From: Oopsacas minuta
Taxonomy: Eukaryota > Porifera > Hexactinellida > Lyssacinosida > Leucopsacidae
Direction of reading: 5' to 3'
Assembly (NCBI GenBank): GCA_024704765.1
Contig: JAKMXF010000306.1
Span: 186,001-250,000 of the forward strand
DNA: 64,000 nt
The notes beneath the pieces were generated by a model, which saw only the letters and a list, made by a program, of their open reading frames with translations, ran no database searches and was not told where the DNA came from. Of the stretch, positions 1 to 10,789 are shown one piece after another; the first letter of the stretch is position 1; every line of letters begins with the position of its first letter. Position numbers and translations under genes: made by a program.

Positions 1-35
1 CTCAATCATTTGTTATTCGTTATGTTTCGATTTAA

Positions 36-230
36 TTAACTTTTTAGTAGAATTTCAACATAGTTATAGTTCCCTAACATACTTCCGTTTTGAGCATCGG
101 ACTTGAATTCTACTTCATTGTTTACATCTAAGTAGCCTGTGGGAGCTAATTTCCAAGACAATTTTGAAATAGTGCCTAAAGTTGTGGTAATATGATTAAT
201 CTTCTGGTAAATACGTGCATTGTGTATATC
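36..230 (-). CDS. Unidentified open frame, possible exon
   Basis: A 65-codon open frame read from about 230 down to a stop at 36 gives a varied, protein-like sequence that includes the motif SWKLAPTGYLDVNNEVEF and ends with several asparagines and tyrosines. It runs without a stop into the hAT end that begins at 236, so the element may have interrupted it, or the frame may simply lie in flanking DNA. I do not recognise the family. There is no start codon or clear splice site. It could be a remnant of another transposon or of a host gene, and chance is not excluded. Confidence 0.22.
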   Translation of the reverse strand, partial: DIHNARIYQKINHITTTLGTISKLSWKLAPTGYLDVNNEVEFKSDAQNGSMLGNYNYVEILLKS

Positions 231-235
231 TATAC

Positions 236-1044
236 CAGGGTATCCAACCCGCGGGCCGCATGCGGCCCGCGTATTTCTTTGGTGCGGCTTGCCAGCTAAC
301 TTTGTCATTGTGCTGTACTTTTTTCGGGATGCTGCATCAATCCGAATTTTGAATGGTTTTAATATAGTTGGGTTTCTGGTTTATTATTATTAGTAAAGTC
401 TAATTTCCACTACCTATATTTTATCTATTCCTGTGGCTAGTTATATTTTTTGGATTCCATACACATCAGACTACGGTTTTACTAGTTCTAGAATCTAGAA
501 TTATATTATATTTATATATATATGCCACTTTCTTTACACAATTACTTTTCAAATTGATATAATAATATAATACACCTCTAAGATACCTTCGCTATGGAAT
601 CCATTTCTAACAAGAAAAGAAAAGTAGAAGATGAATTTAGAGTTTTTCAAACTAGATGGACTGAAGGTTATTTCTTTATTGAACTTAAGAACACACCAAT
701 TTGTCCCATATGTAATGAATCTATATCTGTTCTAAAGGGATGTAATGTTAAACGCCATTATGAAACTTAGCATCGAAATGAATATATCACCATATAAGGA
801 GAATTTCGGAAAGATAATATATTACAATTGATGAAGAATCTAATCAAACAACATCTAATCTTTAAGAATTTTTAGGACCAATCTGAATCTTCTGTCAAAG
901 CTAGCTATAAAGTTGCGGAAATAATTGCAAAGAAGTCCAAACCATTTTCAGATGGAGAGTTTATTAAAGGGTGTTTGAGGAGTGTTGCTGAAATAATATG
1001 TCCAGACAAAACAAAGCAGATTGAAAAGATATGTCTATCTAATC
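236..1044 (+). mobile_element. GTF2IRD2-type hAT element, 5' part
   Basis: The segment opens with CAGGGTATCCAACCCGCGGG followed by GGCCGCATGCGGCCCGCG, the GC-rich palindromic end typical of hAT elements of the GTF2IRD2/ZBED group. It carries the N-terminal part of a BED-finger transposase (594-1044). It is cut at 1044 by the P-like element. Its continuation is not on the far side of that element but on the minus strand at 20645-18678, because the DNA between the two P copies is flipped. The matching 3' end and its duplication were not found with confidence. Confidence 0.8.
594..1044 (+). pseudogene. hAT transposase, N-terminal part (BED finger), broken
   Basis: From the ATG at 594 the frame gives a basic start (ESISNKKRKVEDEFRVF), then a BED-type zinc finger with C-x2-C (PICPICNES) and H-x4-H-like residues in KRHYETxH. 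After it comes the conserved block ASYKVAEIIAKKSKPFSDGE. This order matches GTF2IRD2/ZBED5-like hAT transposases. There are three in-frame stops (first at 768-770), so the copy is dead. The frame ends in KICLSN exactly where the P-like element inserted. The following residues of the family (TIAKRIVNL then LAVDESTDTTD) are encoded on the minus strand just left of 20645. Confidence 0.85.
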
Positions 1045-1364
1045 CATAGACTCGTTTAAAGAAGGACTGAATACTCCCATGCTCGGGGTTTTTAACTTGA
1101 GTCTGAAGGATTAACTTGAGTCCTGGGCTAAAATGCTTCTAGAAGGGCTAGAGACACGATCTCGGGTCCACATAGGAGATTTTGAGGACGGCGGGTTCAA
1201 TGGCGCCATTTTCAACACCACCTGCGGTCATATTAAAGGTCAAATGGGTGAATTTTGGTAATTTTTGCCCTTGTTTTTGTCTAACAAATAAAGGTGAGAG
1301 ATGGCTGATTGTAATGAGACGCAGTAGTGTATAGCAGCACAAATTTGATATTTATTGTCATATA

Positions 1365-1534
1365 CAGTAGAACTCGGTTAGCATGTACCCTGGATAAGAC
1401 GTGTTTCGGCTTAGTACGTACTAAATTTTATGAACCAAAATTCATTATTACATAGGATTCTATGTAAATACAACTCGGATAGTACGTACTTTTTTAGACT
1501 TCCCGAGGGGGGACTTCTTATCCGAGTTCTACTG
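1365..1534. mobile_element. pogo/Tigger-type MITE inside P-like copy 1
   Basis: A 170-bp element ends in CAGTAGAACTCGG and its reverse complement CCGAGTTCTACTG and is flanked by TA on both sides. Internally it repeats the TCGG/ACGTAC words seen in the related MITE at 14009-14194. An identical copy lies at the same place in the other P-like element (23660-23829), so it entered the P lineage before the two copies separated. It lies in the 3' untranslated part of the transposase gene. Confidence 0.85.
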
Positions 1535-1628
1535 TATGTAATTACATTATATGCATATCACAACACTATGTCTATTACAACATTGTCTATGCCCATCGTT
1601 AGTTAGAGAGCTTGTCTTGCCTTCTGAG

Positions 1629-4182
1629 TCATCCCAAAGACTTTTCTTTGTCACTTACATTGAGGACATGAGCTCTCAATAGAATGTTAGCTAAAGTAGT
1701 ACATGCAGCCTTATTACCTGCTAAAGGTGCATCTACAAAGGATAATAGCTCAGCAAAATGAAAGCGGCAACGCATTTTAGTCTGGTCATGCAAATTATAG
1801 GCATTGTGTACAAAAAAGACGGTTGACATAGTCGGCACACTCAGTCCACCTCTATTCAAATTATCTAGGAACTCAGATGACACCTCGTTACCATCTTCAT
1901 CACCAATGATCTCCTCCATACTAGTGCTATCACCAAATTTATAAACAAGGTATCCGGCCAAATAAACAACTTTATGCTTAAGGGTATCATCAGACCTCAA
2001 GAGTTCTTGAGTGTCTTGAGGAGTGATCTCGTAAATGAATTCACTTCGCTCAGCTGGATTTTCGGAAGTTGTACAATTCTTGTCACAATCATGCACACGA
2101 GAACTCGATTCTACCATAATGTCATGCTTACTGAGTGTTTGCAAGTTTACAATTTTAGCTGCAGCCATAATGTCAACTACGTCAATGTAAAAGTTTCCTC
2201 CTCTTCTTTGTCTGGCTTGGCCGAAAACTTTTCAAAGGCTTCATCCGCGAATATAGCAGGAAGAACGTAGTCAAAGTCCTTGTCCGCCAGAAGCAATTTG
2301 GCAGCATCCACATTATTACGTGTGGACACAGTGAAGGCTTCAGCAGTTTGCTTAGTTAGCTTCAGCTTACGACCACCACCTCCTTGCCATGCGCAGGTAG
2401 ATATAATTTGGCAGGCCTCCTCCAGCCTAGTGAAACTTGTACAGTCTGCTGTCCAAGGCTGTCTGGATTCGTCGCGAAGACGGATAGCTGAGAAACGGTC
2501 TTTCACATTCATTATCTTGAACCACTCACTCATTGCCTGGGTGAGAATGATGGTGCCTTCGCTGATGCCCAGTGAACCCTTGAACGTCTTCAAGGCAGCG
2601 ACAGTCTTGTTATTGAACACTTGACATACCAATGGTACGCTCTGACGTTGAAGGGGCTTGGGGAAAACAGCAGTGTGTGTCAGCTTGGTTAAACGAATAG
2701 GAGTAGCTCGGTCGATCTCATAAAGCTTCTGAATATCACTCCAGTAGGCTTTGTACTCATTGCCATCTACGACAAATGAGAGTGTCTTGCTATCAACAGT
2801 AATCCAGTTGTTGCGTATATTTTTGAAGATGTGCAAGTAGTCGTACACTAAGAACATAGATTGTTCTTGAATCGATAGCACTTGACAACTTCCAGGTCCT
2901 CCAAGCTTTGAATGAACACTGCGGTTGGTATTGCAATTGTCACATATTAAAGAAATCACAGTACCGCCAGCACCAACTACAGCTGAACCAGCTTCAATAA
3001 GGAGTTCTTTCAGCTGATCCGAAGTTAGTTTTTGCAGGGCAAAACGCGTTGAATATAGCGTGGACCACCAAAATGGCAGGCAACTTCAACCACCATAGCA
3101 TATGAAGCAAGCATTTCATGGTCACCACCCGCTGCAGTATTTTGAGAGTATCCTAGAACATGCCCTCCGAAAAATCGCAATGTCTCGACCAGCTTTACCT
3201 CGTGAAACATTAAATTTACCAAACGCTGCTGTGGCTTAAGCTGGTCGAACAAAGTTTTGAGGTTGGAGTCCTGCAGACTCCTAGCAAGCATCTGTTTTAC
3301 CTTTTCTGTTGATGGCAGAATGATTAAGCCGGATCGGCGAATCATTTTGTATGCACTAGGTGATAAGTTGTGAAGCTGCACTGCGAAAATCATAGTATCA
3401 ATGTCAAATCGGCGTCCATCAGGAGGTGTGAATATAAGGCACAGCTGCGACAGAAGGAAGGTGGAATGAGCAAGCTCGTGCGCCTCAGTCATCTTGCAGA
3501 GCTGGCTTATTGCGTGCTCAAGAATTTCTTGGCTTGTGTACTCATAGGCGTTTACCTGGTCAGTTATGTATCCAATCTGGGACCATTTCGAGAGTAAGCT
3601 GTTCTTCTGCAAAGGAAATAGTCGCTTGGACACCTCAATACCATCTTTTTCAACTCTATTCAAGAATAGGAATCCAAATGGTGAACTGACTTGTTGGAAA
3701 TGAAAGAATTGCTTGACAGTTTGTCCAGTAGCGTCAGTTCTTGATAGGTACAGGTTTTTCTGGTCTTTTATGAAGTTAAAGCCAGGAAAATAGGAGCTCA
3801 TTTTGGCGGAGAAGTGGTCGAAATCTTGGATCTTGTCTGCAGCCTCATAAGCTGCCTGCACTTTCTTAGCTCTTGATTCTGATGTAGATGATGTTGGGCG
3901 TGGAGCTGAGGTGACCTGCTTCAAAACTGATTTCGGTACTCCAGGAAATATTGATGGCGGTTCTTTTGGTCGCTTTCCACCCTTTACTGACACCCGTTCA
4001 CAATTGAAATGTCTCTCACAAATATATATCTTCTTCAAGCGCCTCAAGCTTTCGTTTTCATTCGACATTGCCAATATCCATCTCTCCCTCTCCACAGGAT
4101 CTTTTGGGAAGGATATGACCCTTAGGTAAGGCGTCCCATCATAGTTTCCTCTACAACCAAAACAGCTGCAACGACGTGGCAT
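1629..4182 (-). pseudogene. P-element/THAP9-like transposase, copy 1
   Basis: The protein starts at the ATG at 4182, downstream of a likely 3' splice site (TTTTCAG) that suggests a 5'-UTR intron. Residues 1 to about 85 form a THAP domain: CSCFGC, then ICERHF, then the PPSIFP box. The middle region contains VACHFGGP and ISLICDNCNTN, matching the RNase-H-like core of P transposases, and the C-terminal part has VVYLAGYLVYKF. The gene is split into three frames (4182-3025, about 3005-2177, 2168-1629). The frames join only if one or two bases are changed near 3035 and 2180, so it cannot make a full transposase unless frameshifting occurs. The same two breaks occur in copy 2. Family length (roughly 850-900 residues) fits the sum of the pieces. 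Confidence 0.88.
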
Positions 4183-4774
4183 ATTGTCACAAAAGCTGAA
4201 AACAAAACACATTATCATGCATAATCAATATCAATAAACATGCAGACATATTTGCAACAAGAAAAATAAAACATTACCACGCAGCCATTGCACAAAACAT
4301 GCAAATATCCCAAAAACATAAGGAAAACATAAGGAAATATAGTTGAAAACAGGAAGTTCATATCTGCCAAAGGTCAAAGGGAAATGTGGCCAATACTCTT
4401 ATTTTAAGCTTCTTGGTTGTGTCTGACCCCCAACCACAGGTTAAATATAGGTTCTAATGCTTTTTCAATTTTTTAATTGGAACCTCACAGACTCAAGTTA
4501 AAAACCCCGAGATCGTGACCTTCCAGTCCTTTTTTATAGGAGTCTATGGTATAAACACAATTACAAGGTGAACTTACATGTAGTTTGTTGTGAATGCTGG
4601 GAAATAATTGTGATAGTTTTCGCTTTGTGGCGAATATTCCACTAATTTTCTTGACGCTCTACTAAATACATTCTCTATTTGTGTCAGGATTCTTTTCAAC
4701 AGCGGGAAAACTTTGGGCTGTAAAGTGACAAACCCTGTGCATGTGATATCTTCATTAGGTTTGATTGAATTGAA

Positions 4775-7375
4775 CAGTGGCATAGCCAGGAATAGTTGGA
4801 AGGGGGGGCAATTAAAATTATTTATTACACTAAACATAACAAATAACCTAATTACCCATATATTATATTACGCGTATCAATTTATTTTTAATGAATATAC
4901 TATGAATGATGTCTATCGAAATCTAATCAACACAGCACATACTAAGATAATTGTAATCTCCTATCTGCCATGGATACAAACTTAGAAATGAGGTCTTCAT
5001 TATCTAGAGAAAGCAGAATTTCTTTCTCTATTGAGCAAAACATCAATGATTCTAGACGATCTTCGCACATTGTAGACCGTAACTTAGTTTTAATCAAAGA
5101 CAATTTAGAAAAACTTCTTTCTGCATGGGCTGTAGTCACTGGGAGTGTGTATAATATTCGATACATGTAGCGGAGTTCTGTGTATGAATGAGGTAATTCG
5201 TTATAAACATCAAGTAAAGGAGTGTCTTGTTGTATAAAATGCCTTGCTAGGTTCCATTCAGCTATAAAACGGTCTGGAGATATTTTTTGTATTGATGAAC
5301 AAGTTTTAGAAGATTTTCCTCTGCGTCAATGGCTTCAAAATTCCTTGGATCCAAAAATGCAAAATTAATTAATTGATTGGGGAAGCGAGAATTAATCTCA
5401 GAAATCATACTATCGACCAATGCTTCGTAAAAGTTTACTCACAAATTATCTTTTGGTGAAAATATTATTCCTGTAGAAGGATTATTATCAACTCTGCAAG
5501 AAACTCTTCTTGAACGTTGAGTGCTAAATTCAGTATTGAGGCCTAACTTTATCGCGAAATTCTCTGCTTTACTAAACGCATCTAACCAGACGTTTTCAGT
5601 ACGTAATCTCTGTAGTTCAATTTTAAAACATGGATCTGTTTGTTTGCCGTTAATAGGTCTATTTGACAACTCTGCAATGTTTCACTTATTATATTGATAG
5701 CTAAAAGGATAGGAGTAACTGTGACAAGAGAAATTACAAAGTTGAAAGTAGATATACTCGCTAAAAGGCCAGTAGCTGTACCTCTAGAATTACCATCTGT
5801 AGTAGTAGCACAAACATGTTCAATTGTATCCAAAACTGATTTGAATACAACTTCATTTAGTAATCGTTGACAAGAAGACGCCCTGCAATTCCACCTTGTG
5901 TCGGATAGACCAACTAAGTGTAAAGGACGTTGATCAGATTGTATCTCTCTCTGTCTCTCAATAAAATAACCATGTCGCTGCGCACTACCTTCAATAAATG
6001 TGTATACTAATTCCACTATTCCAAAGAATTTACTTGCTTCAATGTTTCTATGATTACAAACAGAATTCACTAACACTCGATTCAGACTATGGGAATAACA
6101 ATGAGTGAATAGTGCTAGTGGATTTAACTCGCGAATTCTTGCTTGTACACCTTTGCGGATCCCGGACATGTTGCTTCCTCCGTCATAACCTTGGCCAACT
6201 ATGTCTTCAACTTGTAATCCAAGACTGTTTAGTTTTTTAATTAGAATATTTGTAATTTCTTCTCCAGTAGTAATAGGATTTTCTAATAAAGCAACAAAAC
6301 TCTCTGAAATTTTGCCATTTAAAGGGTTCACATATCTGACAATGACAGTAAGCTGTTCTTTATGAGATACATCAGTTGTTTCATCCATCAATACTGCAAA
6401 AATACCTGCCTCCTTAATGTAACCAACAATTTTACTTCTGATTTCATTCCCAATAATCGAAATCATTTCATTCTGAATTTGTGGACTAAGGTACATTTGA
6501 TTCTTATTTGAGTTTGTTAAGTGCTCATTCAAGACATCATCTCCATTGTTTGCCAAAAAATGTACAAATTCAATATATACACCTCTATTATTTGAGATAA
6601 TACTTTCATCGTGACCACGAAAAGGTAACGAAAGCTTCCCTAAAAGCTTCACAATACTGAATAACTTTCCGATCATTTTTCTGTTTCGAATTATAGCGTG
6701 TGATCGATTTGTTTGTTGTTGAGCAACTTCATTTGATATTAGTGTATCAATCGGCTTAGAGCACATGAAAGTTAAATACGATCTTTCAGAATCAGAGTGA
6801 GTTTTACTTTGTTCATGTGAATGAAATCCACGATCTTTTTCCAAAGCTTTTTTCCAATTGTCGAAACCGGTTTCTGAAAATGCCTTGTCTGCATGCCCAC
6901 CAAATAGTGAAGCAGACGAATTAGTGAACAATCTGCAAAAGAAACAGAATGCTCTTTGCTTGCGTAAGCTATATTCTAACCATTTGAATCTAGAATACCA
7001 TTCAATTCGGAAACATCTTCCTTCATATTTTGATTGTCCTGAAAGAGGTTGTAAAGGACCATGACTTACATAATGCTTAAATATTATGTAATCTTTAGGG
7101 GGATCTTCACATGGATCTCTAGACTCAAATTCGATGCAGTTGCATCTTCTTAATCTCTCCATTTGATAAACAAATAAATTTAATCTAATAAAACAATTTT
7201 GGAATACCAATGCATAATATAATAGATAAGCAATCTAATGGTAAATCATAATTTATTCCAGTTCCCAGTACTTGGTTGAAATAGGAACACTACTAAAGGC
7301 CGGACAAAAACGTTAGTTCACAATAGGAAGGGGGGGGCAAGTGCCCCCCCTTGCCCCCCCGTGGCTACGCCACTG
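4775..7375 (-). mobile_element. TTF-type hAT transposon inserted in KDZ-like exon
   Basis: A 2601-bp element with ends CAGTGGCATAGCCAGG and CTACGCCACTG is flanked by a perfect 8-bp duplication GAATTGAA (4767-4774 and 7376-7383). The right end contains a G/C palindrome (GGGGGGGGCAAGTGCCCCCCC, 7332-7352) that can form a hairpin, common at the ends of this hAT group. Removing the element and one duplication restores the KDZ-like reading frame (LDILFNS then IKPNEDI). The transposase frames lie on the minus strand. Confidence 0.93.
4942..7162 (-). pseudogene. hAT transposase (TTF zinc finger, DUF4371, dimerisation domain), frameshifted
   Basis: The best start is the ATG at 7162 (MERLRRCNCIEFES). 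A TTF-type zinc finger spans roughly residues 40-120 (CFRIEWYSRFKWLEYS, AFCFFCRLF). The catalytic region follows with LMDETTDVSHKEQLT, GQGYDGGSNMSG, THCYSHSLNRVL and SDTRWNCRA. The long frame runs to about 5582, where a frameshift moves it into SNRPINGKQTDPCF (to 5439). A degraded stretch with a stop then leads to the dimerisation domain LPVTTAHAERSFSKLSLIKT (5166-4942). Overall length (about 740 residues) fits ZMYM/TTF hAT transposases. The breaks make it inactive, although the ends remain good. Confidence 0.92.
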
Positions 7376-7664
7376 GAATTGAATAAGATATCCAATGTAC
7401 ACATCTTCTGATATATTGAATTTAAGGAATCTTCACTTGCTGATTTTCCATTGGTAAGAAGAGCTATTGCTTTTCGTTCATTTGGTTCCAGCAGAGAGGA
7501 TTGGAATACTCCTGATATTGGATCTGTATGGCAAAGGAGTTTTATGACTTTCTTAACGTGTATATATTCACTTATAGTCACTAAATTTTATGTCTTAATC
7601 GAACTAAATAAAATCAGCCATTTCTTTATGAATAGACTTCAATAGGTCTTCTAATGTATTTCTG

Positions 7665-8078
7665 TCAAACCCACAGTGGTTTCACCATAGGCCTTAGAGT
7701 GAATTTTTCATCATCCCATAAGCTTTCGAAAATGTTACCATTAAATTCACCATAGTCTGAAACCTGGGAATCATAATTTTATTTGTAAAATTCTTATTAC
7801 TTTGTTATCAAATGTCATGCTTAGTGGATGGTTATAATTGAATTCATTATTCATCTCTATTTTATGTTTACACATAGGCATATAATTCTCTCTATCCAAA
7901 AATACTCATTAGAATGACAGCTCTAAGTTTTCACCTATTATTAGTTCAGAATATAATCTTCTCATTATGATAAGAGCTAAGTATTTCACTTTGAATATTT
8001 TCTCCATGGTTCAGTTAATTTTGACGTCATATAGTGTGTCCGGACACATTATACCTTGGTTCAATTACCCCTCAAACT
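7665..8078 (-). other. KDZ-like intron between nested insertions
   Basis: Apart from the exon 7763-7665, this stretch is AT-rich intron of the KDZ-like gene. The exon is preceded on the minus strand by a clear 3' splice site (TGATTCCCAG). The segment 7720-8078 is also found, reverse-complemented, at 35244 to about 35600, next to the other Transib-like copy. I see no other gene here. Confidence 0.5.
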
Positions 8079-8161
8079 CACTGTGGCCAGTCGTGGCCAG
8101 GTAATATCAAGTTTTAGGGTGATTTGTCATGATATTATCTGTAATTTAGAACTAAATCCAG

Positions 8162-8191
8162 CCTCCCGCAACCTCCCGCAACCTCCCGCAA
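8162..8191. repeat. Three 10-bp tandem repeats near Transib-like 5' end
   Basis: CCTCCCGCAA occurs three times head to tail about 85 bp inside the terminus. The same three units occur in the second copy (35131-35160, other strand). Their conservation in two otherwise diverged copies suggests a protein-binding site at the 5' end, but this is inference. Confidence 0.9.
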
Positions 8192-8309
8192 ATGAACACC
8201 AAGTATTTTTAATAGAGCGGCCCGTTAATTTTAAGAATTTCAGAATATCAGCAATTCATATTATACTACTTTTATTTACCAAATTTCTAGCAAATATTTT
8301 AAATTCTAA

Positions 8310-8600
8310 ATGAATAACCAGGAAGCATTTGATTTTCTTCTTTCTCAACCATCAACAAGAACGGCAGTCAATTCTTTCATCCAGATATATGATCTTTCAG
8401 ATGGCGCATTCTCCTCAATTCAGAGGAGATTCAAAGAATTGAAGTCTGAACATGATGCTTTTAGTAAACGTAATGATCTATCGGTCCAGTTGTGATAGGT
8501 TTTTGCAATGTTCTTAAGTGTAAGGAATGTGGAGGAATCGGACACACCTGCAGGCTGAAATGTACAAATTTGCTTCACCAGAGTATCGATCAAGACATAC
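8310..8600 (+). pseudogene. Transib/RAG1-like transposase, N-terminus joined to C-terminal zinc knuckle
   Basis: From the ATG at 8310 a 61-codon frame (NNQEAFDFLLSQPSTRTAV, then SFIQIYDLSDG) corresponds to the start of the longer copy at 35012. It then meets, in a shifted frame, GPVVIGFCNVLKC and the knuckle CKECGGIGHTCRLKC, which corresponds to the C-terminus of the longer copy. The whole DDE core is missing. The join is at about 8468-8472. The knuckle has the form C-x2-C-x3-GH-x5-C. The product could not cut DNA. Whether the short protein or the knuckle is made at all is unknown. A mariner interrupts the tail at 8603. Confidence 0.75.
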
Positions 8601-8602
8601 TA

Positions 8603-9911
8603 CGAAGGGCACTCGAAAAGTTTTGTCGTTTGTTATTAAACCACAAGTATTTTCTAATAAAATTATTTTATATATATTTAGACGCATATTATTTACCTAC
8701 ACAACAAATTTCATCAGTTTATCTTTTGTACTTTTCGAATTGCTTGATTTCTAAAAGCTATGGCTTGTATGATTCCTCAACCAGTATCTTACCTCACAAA
8801 ACGCGATTTTAGAGCGATGATTTTAATTTTGTTCAAACTTGAGAAGAGCCGTTTGGAAATACACGAAACTTTGCAGAAGCACTTCCCAAATATAGCTCCT
8901 TGTTTGAGAACAGTAGAGCGATGGTACTCAGAGTTTATTCATGGAAATTTTATTCTTGAAGATGGTCCCCGTACTGGTAGGCCCAGTATTACACACACGG
9001 TCGAAAATGTAGAGCTGATGTTGGATGAAGTAACAAAAGACCCTCATGTTACTTACGCTCAGTTAGAACATGAAACCAAATTGTCATCGGGGAGTATAAA
9101 CGTCATCTTACATAAAGAGCTCGGTCTTAGAAAGTTATGTGCACGTTGGATCCCGCATTCTTTGTCGTCCGATCAGATAAAGTGCCGAGTGGACTTTTGC
9201 AAAATTATGCTTAAAAGATTTGTAAATGGAACTTCTAGAGCTGTTTCTGAAATACTCACAGGCGATGAGACATGGATATACCACTATAACCCAGAAACGA
9301 AGAGACAATCTAAGGAGTGGGTCGAAGAAGGTGGTTTACCTCCAACAAAGGTCCGGAGAATTAGATCAGTCGGAAAGCAGATGTGGGCGATTTTCTTTAG
9401 ACGTAGTGGATTTGTTGAAGGAATTGCACTTGAGGATAGGAAGACAGTCACCGCTGATTGGTATACCACAATATGTCTTCCGAAAGTATTCAGTGCTATC
9501 GAAAAACAACGTGAGAAGTCAGGTGTCCGAGGAATCCTGCTTCACCACGATAATGCTTCATCACATACACCACTAAGAACTCGTGAGTTTTTAGAGAATT
9601 ATAGAATCGGAACGCTACCCCACCCACCCTACAGTCCAGATCTAGCCCCTTGCGATTTTTGGTTATTCCCAAAGCTGAAAGATCAACTTCGTGGGAGGAG
9701 ATTTTTCAGCAATGAAGAGTTGACGGGGCACTTTTCTTAGCAATTGAGGAGATACCCAAAGAATAATGGAAAATGTGCTTTGAAACCTGGTTTAAACGCA
9801 TGAAAAGGTGTATAGAGTGTCAGGGCGAGTATTTTGAAAAAATGTGACCATATAATATGCAATACCTATTATATAAGTATATAAACGACAAAACTTTTCG
9901 AGTGCCCCTCG
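8603..9911 (+). mobile_element. mariner (DD34D) element inside the Transib-like copy
   Basis: A 1309-bp element with inverted ends CGAAGGGCACTCGAAAAG / CTTTTCGAGTGCCCCTCG and flanking TA on both sides. Inner terminal sequence GTTTTGTCGTTT matches at both ends. It lies in the tail region of the deleted Transib-like transposase. The flanking Transib sequence resumes at 9914 with similarity to the other copy around 33060. Confidence 0.95.
8760..9847 (+). pseudogene. mariner transposase, C-terminal frameshift
   Basis: The protein has two N-terminal helix-turn-helix motifs (including TVERWYSEF and GPRTGRPS). The catalytic triad is TGDETWIYHY, HHDNASSH and YSPDLAPCDFWLF, with 34 residues between the second and third aspartates. 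The frame is open for 326 codons to 9740. The normal C-terminus (CFETWFKRMKRCIECQGEYF) follows in another frame to 9847, with a stop in it. One lost base around 9735 and one stop make it inactive unless repaired. Full family length is about 350 residues. The start at 8760 fits (MACMIPQP, then the first helix). Confidence 0.93.
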
Positions 9912-9913
9912 TA

Positions 9914-10789
9914 TTTAATTCTTTAATATTTGAGTAGCGTCTTGCTTTCTATCTTCAACTTCCATACAAATAGTTTTCGAAAGTGGTCAAAGGCAAGGTA
10001 CATTGAACCTTGTGGGGACCTCTGTCCGAGGCTATTCAGGCAACGCAATCCCAATCATAGCGAGCCCAGATAATGGAAACGCGACCCGCAACGGCATATC
10101 CCCAGTGGCGAAAACGTTAAGTAACTCTGATCCATCTGAAGTGTATTGCGGAAAAGGCGACGCAACTGAGGAGTCCATGCTAGGACAAACACTTGGGTCG
10201 CAATAAGGCTACAATAGTTTTATTTAAATTTACAGGGTAATTAACCGTCAGGTATTAAGAACACGCAAATGTCCAAGTCACCCTAAAATTCCAAAATTTC
10301 AATTTTTTCGCTTCATACATAAAATTGCTATTGCCGTAATAATATACAGCAAAAAGAAAGTTAAATTGATAATCTAGACACTTTATCCCTTGGTACATAA
10401 TTTTAGTGTAAACTCTTTACCCAAATACCTGAAATAACACAGATATTTGAGGAATTCAACATTTATAATTTTGCTTACATCATCATAACAAGAATAATAG
10501 AAGCCATATAAATACTCAATCTGGTCAATCTACTATAAATAGTGATTACCCATTAGTAAATAATATATTGTATACACCTATCTCCAACCTAAATAGATTT
10601 ACGCTGGTTTATATGTTTCGCAAATTTTGCTTACGTCATCATAACTCAAAAAATAGAAGCCATACTAAAAATATTTTGCTGTCAATCTACTAGTTATATG
10701 CAATAATCCATAGACACATAATACATTTTATGCACTTTAAATGTACCCAAGACCCTAAAGCCTACGGATAGCCATTTAAAGCCACTGTG
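9914..10789 (+). other. 3' non-coding part of Transib-like copy 1
   Basis: This stretch aligns by eye, reverse complemented, with 33060-32813 and 29972-29365 of the longer copy, including shared words such as GATAATGGAAACGCRACCCG and CTGTATTCTTACGGCAAT-like sequence. The 67-codon frame at 10003-10206 falls here and matches the other copy only in broken form, so I do not treat it as a separate gene. It may include the end of the transposase tail. Confidence 0.6.
10467..10722. repeat. Two subterminal direct repeats at Transib-like 3' end
   Basis: Two diverged copies about 156 bp apart (starting 10467 and 10623) share AATTTTGCTTACRTCATCAT, then ATAGAAGCCATA, then CAATCTACTA. The same pair is present in reverse complement at about 29430-29690 in the longer element. 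Each contains a TTACGTCA core. Position close to the terminus and retention in both copies suggest transposase or host-factor binding sites; this is inference. Confidence 0.75.

Larger units (their letters stand above)
1045..4548 (-). mobile_element. P-like (THAP) transposon, copy 1
   Basis: This is a 3504-bp element with short inverted termini CATAGACTC and related sequence inside them (CTCGGGGTTTTTAACTTGAG at both ends). An inverted copy of exactly the same length lies at 20646-24149, and all translated frames of the two copies are identical. The 8 bp flanking this copy are ATCTAATC on the left and GTATAAAC on the right. They do not match each other, but each matches the flank of the other copy once the DNA between is flipped. 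It sits between the BED-hAT 5' part and an exon/intron of the KDZ-like gene. The inner terminal 32 bp differ from copy 2 at six positions. Confidence 0.92.
8079..10789 (+). mobile_element. Transib/RAG1-like transposon, internally deleted copy
   Basis: The left end begins CACTGTGGCCAGTCGTGGCC. The right end, reverse-complemented, begins CACAGTGGCTTTAAATGGC. CACWGTG is the known terminal heptamer of Transib elements and of RAG recombination signals. Flanking 5-bp words are AAACT (8074-8078) and AAACC (10790-10794), a 5-bp duplication with one change, as expected for the superfamily. The element interrupts the KDZ-like gene between TACTGTTCTGAAGGTTT and its following intron. The coding region has lost its core, and a mariner (8603-9911) is inserted in it. 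A longer relative is at 29365-35243. Confidence 0.82.

Noticed and set aside
4713-4985. Overlapping plus-strand frames opposite the hAT and THAP genes
   Set aside because: Shadows of the minus-strand transposase frames.
8056-8313. 85-codon open frame, repeated at 35009-35266
   Set aside because: It crosses the Transib-like terminus and is translated from KDZ intron plus 5' non-coding DNA. The duplication explains its repetition.
10003-10206. 67-codon open frame, with a broken counterpart at 32739-32924
   Set aside because: Falls in the 3' part of the Transib-like element; the other copy has stops in it. No independent evidence for a gene.
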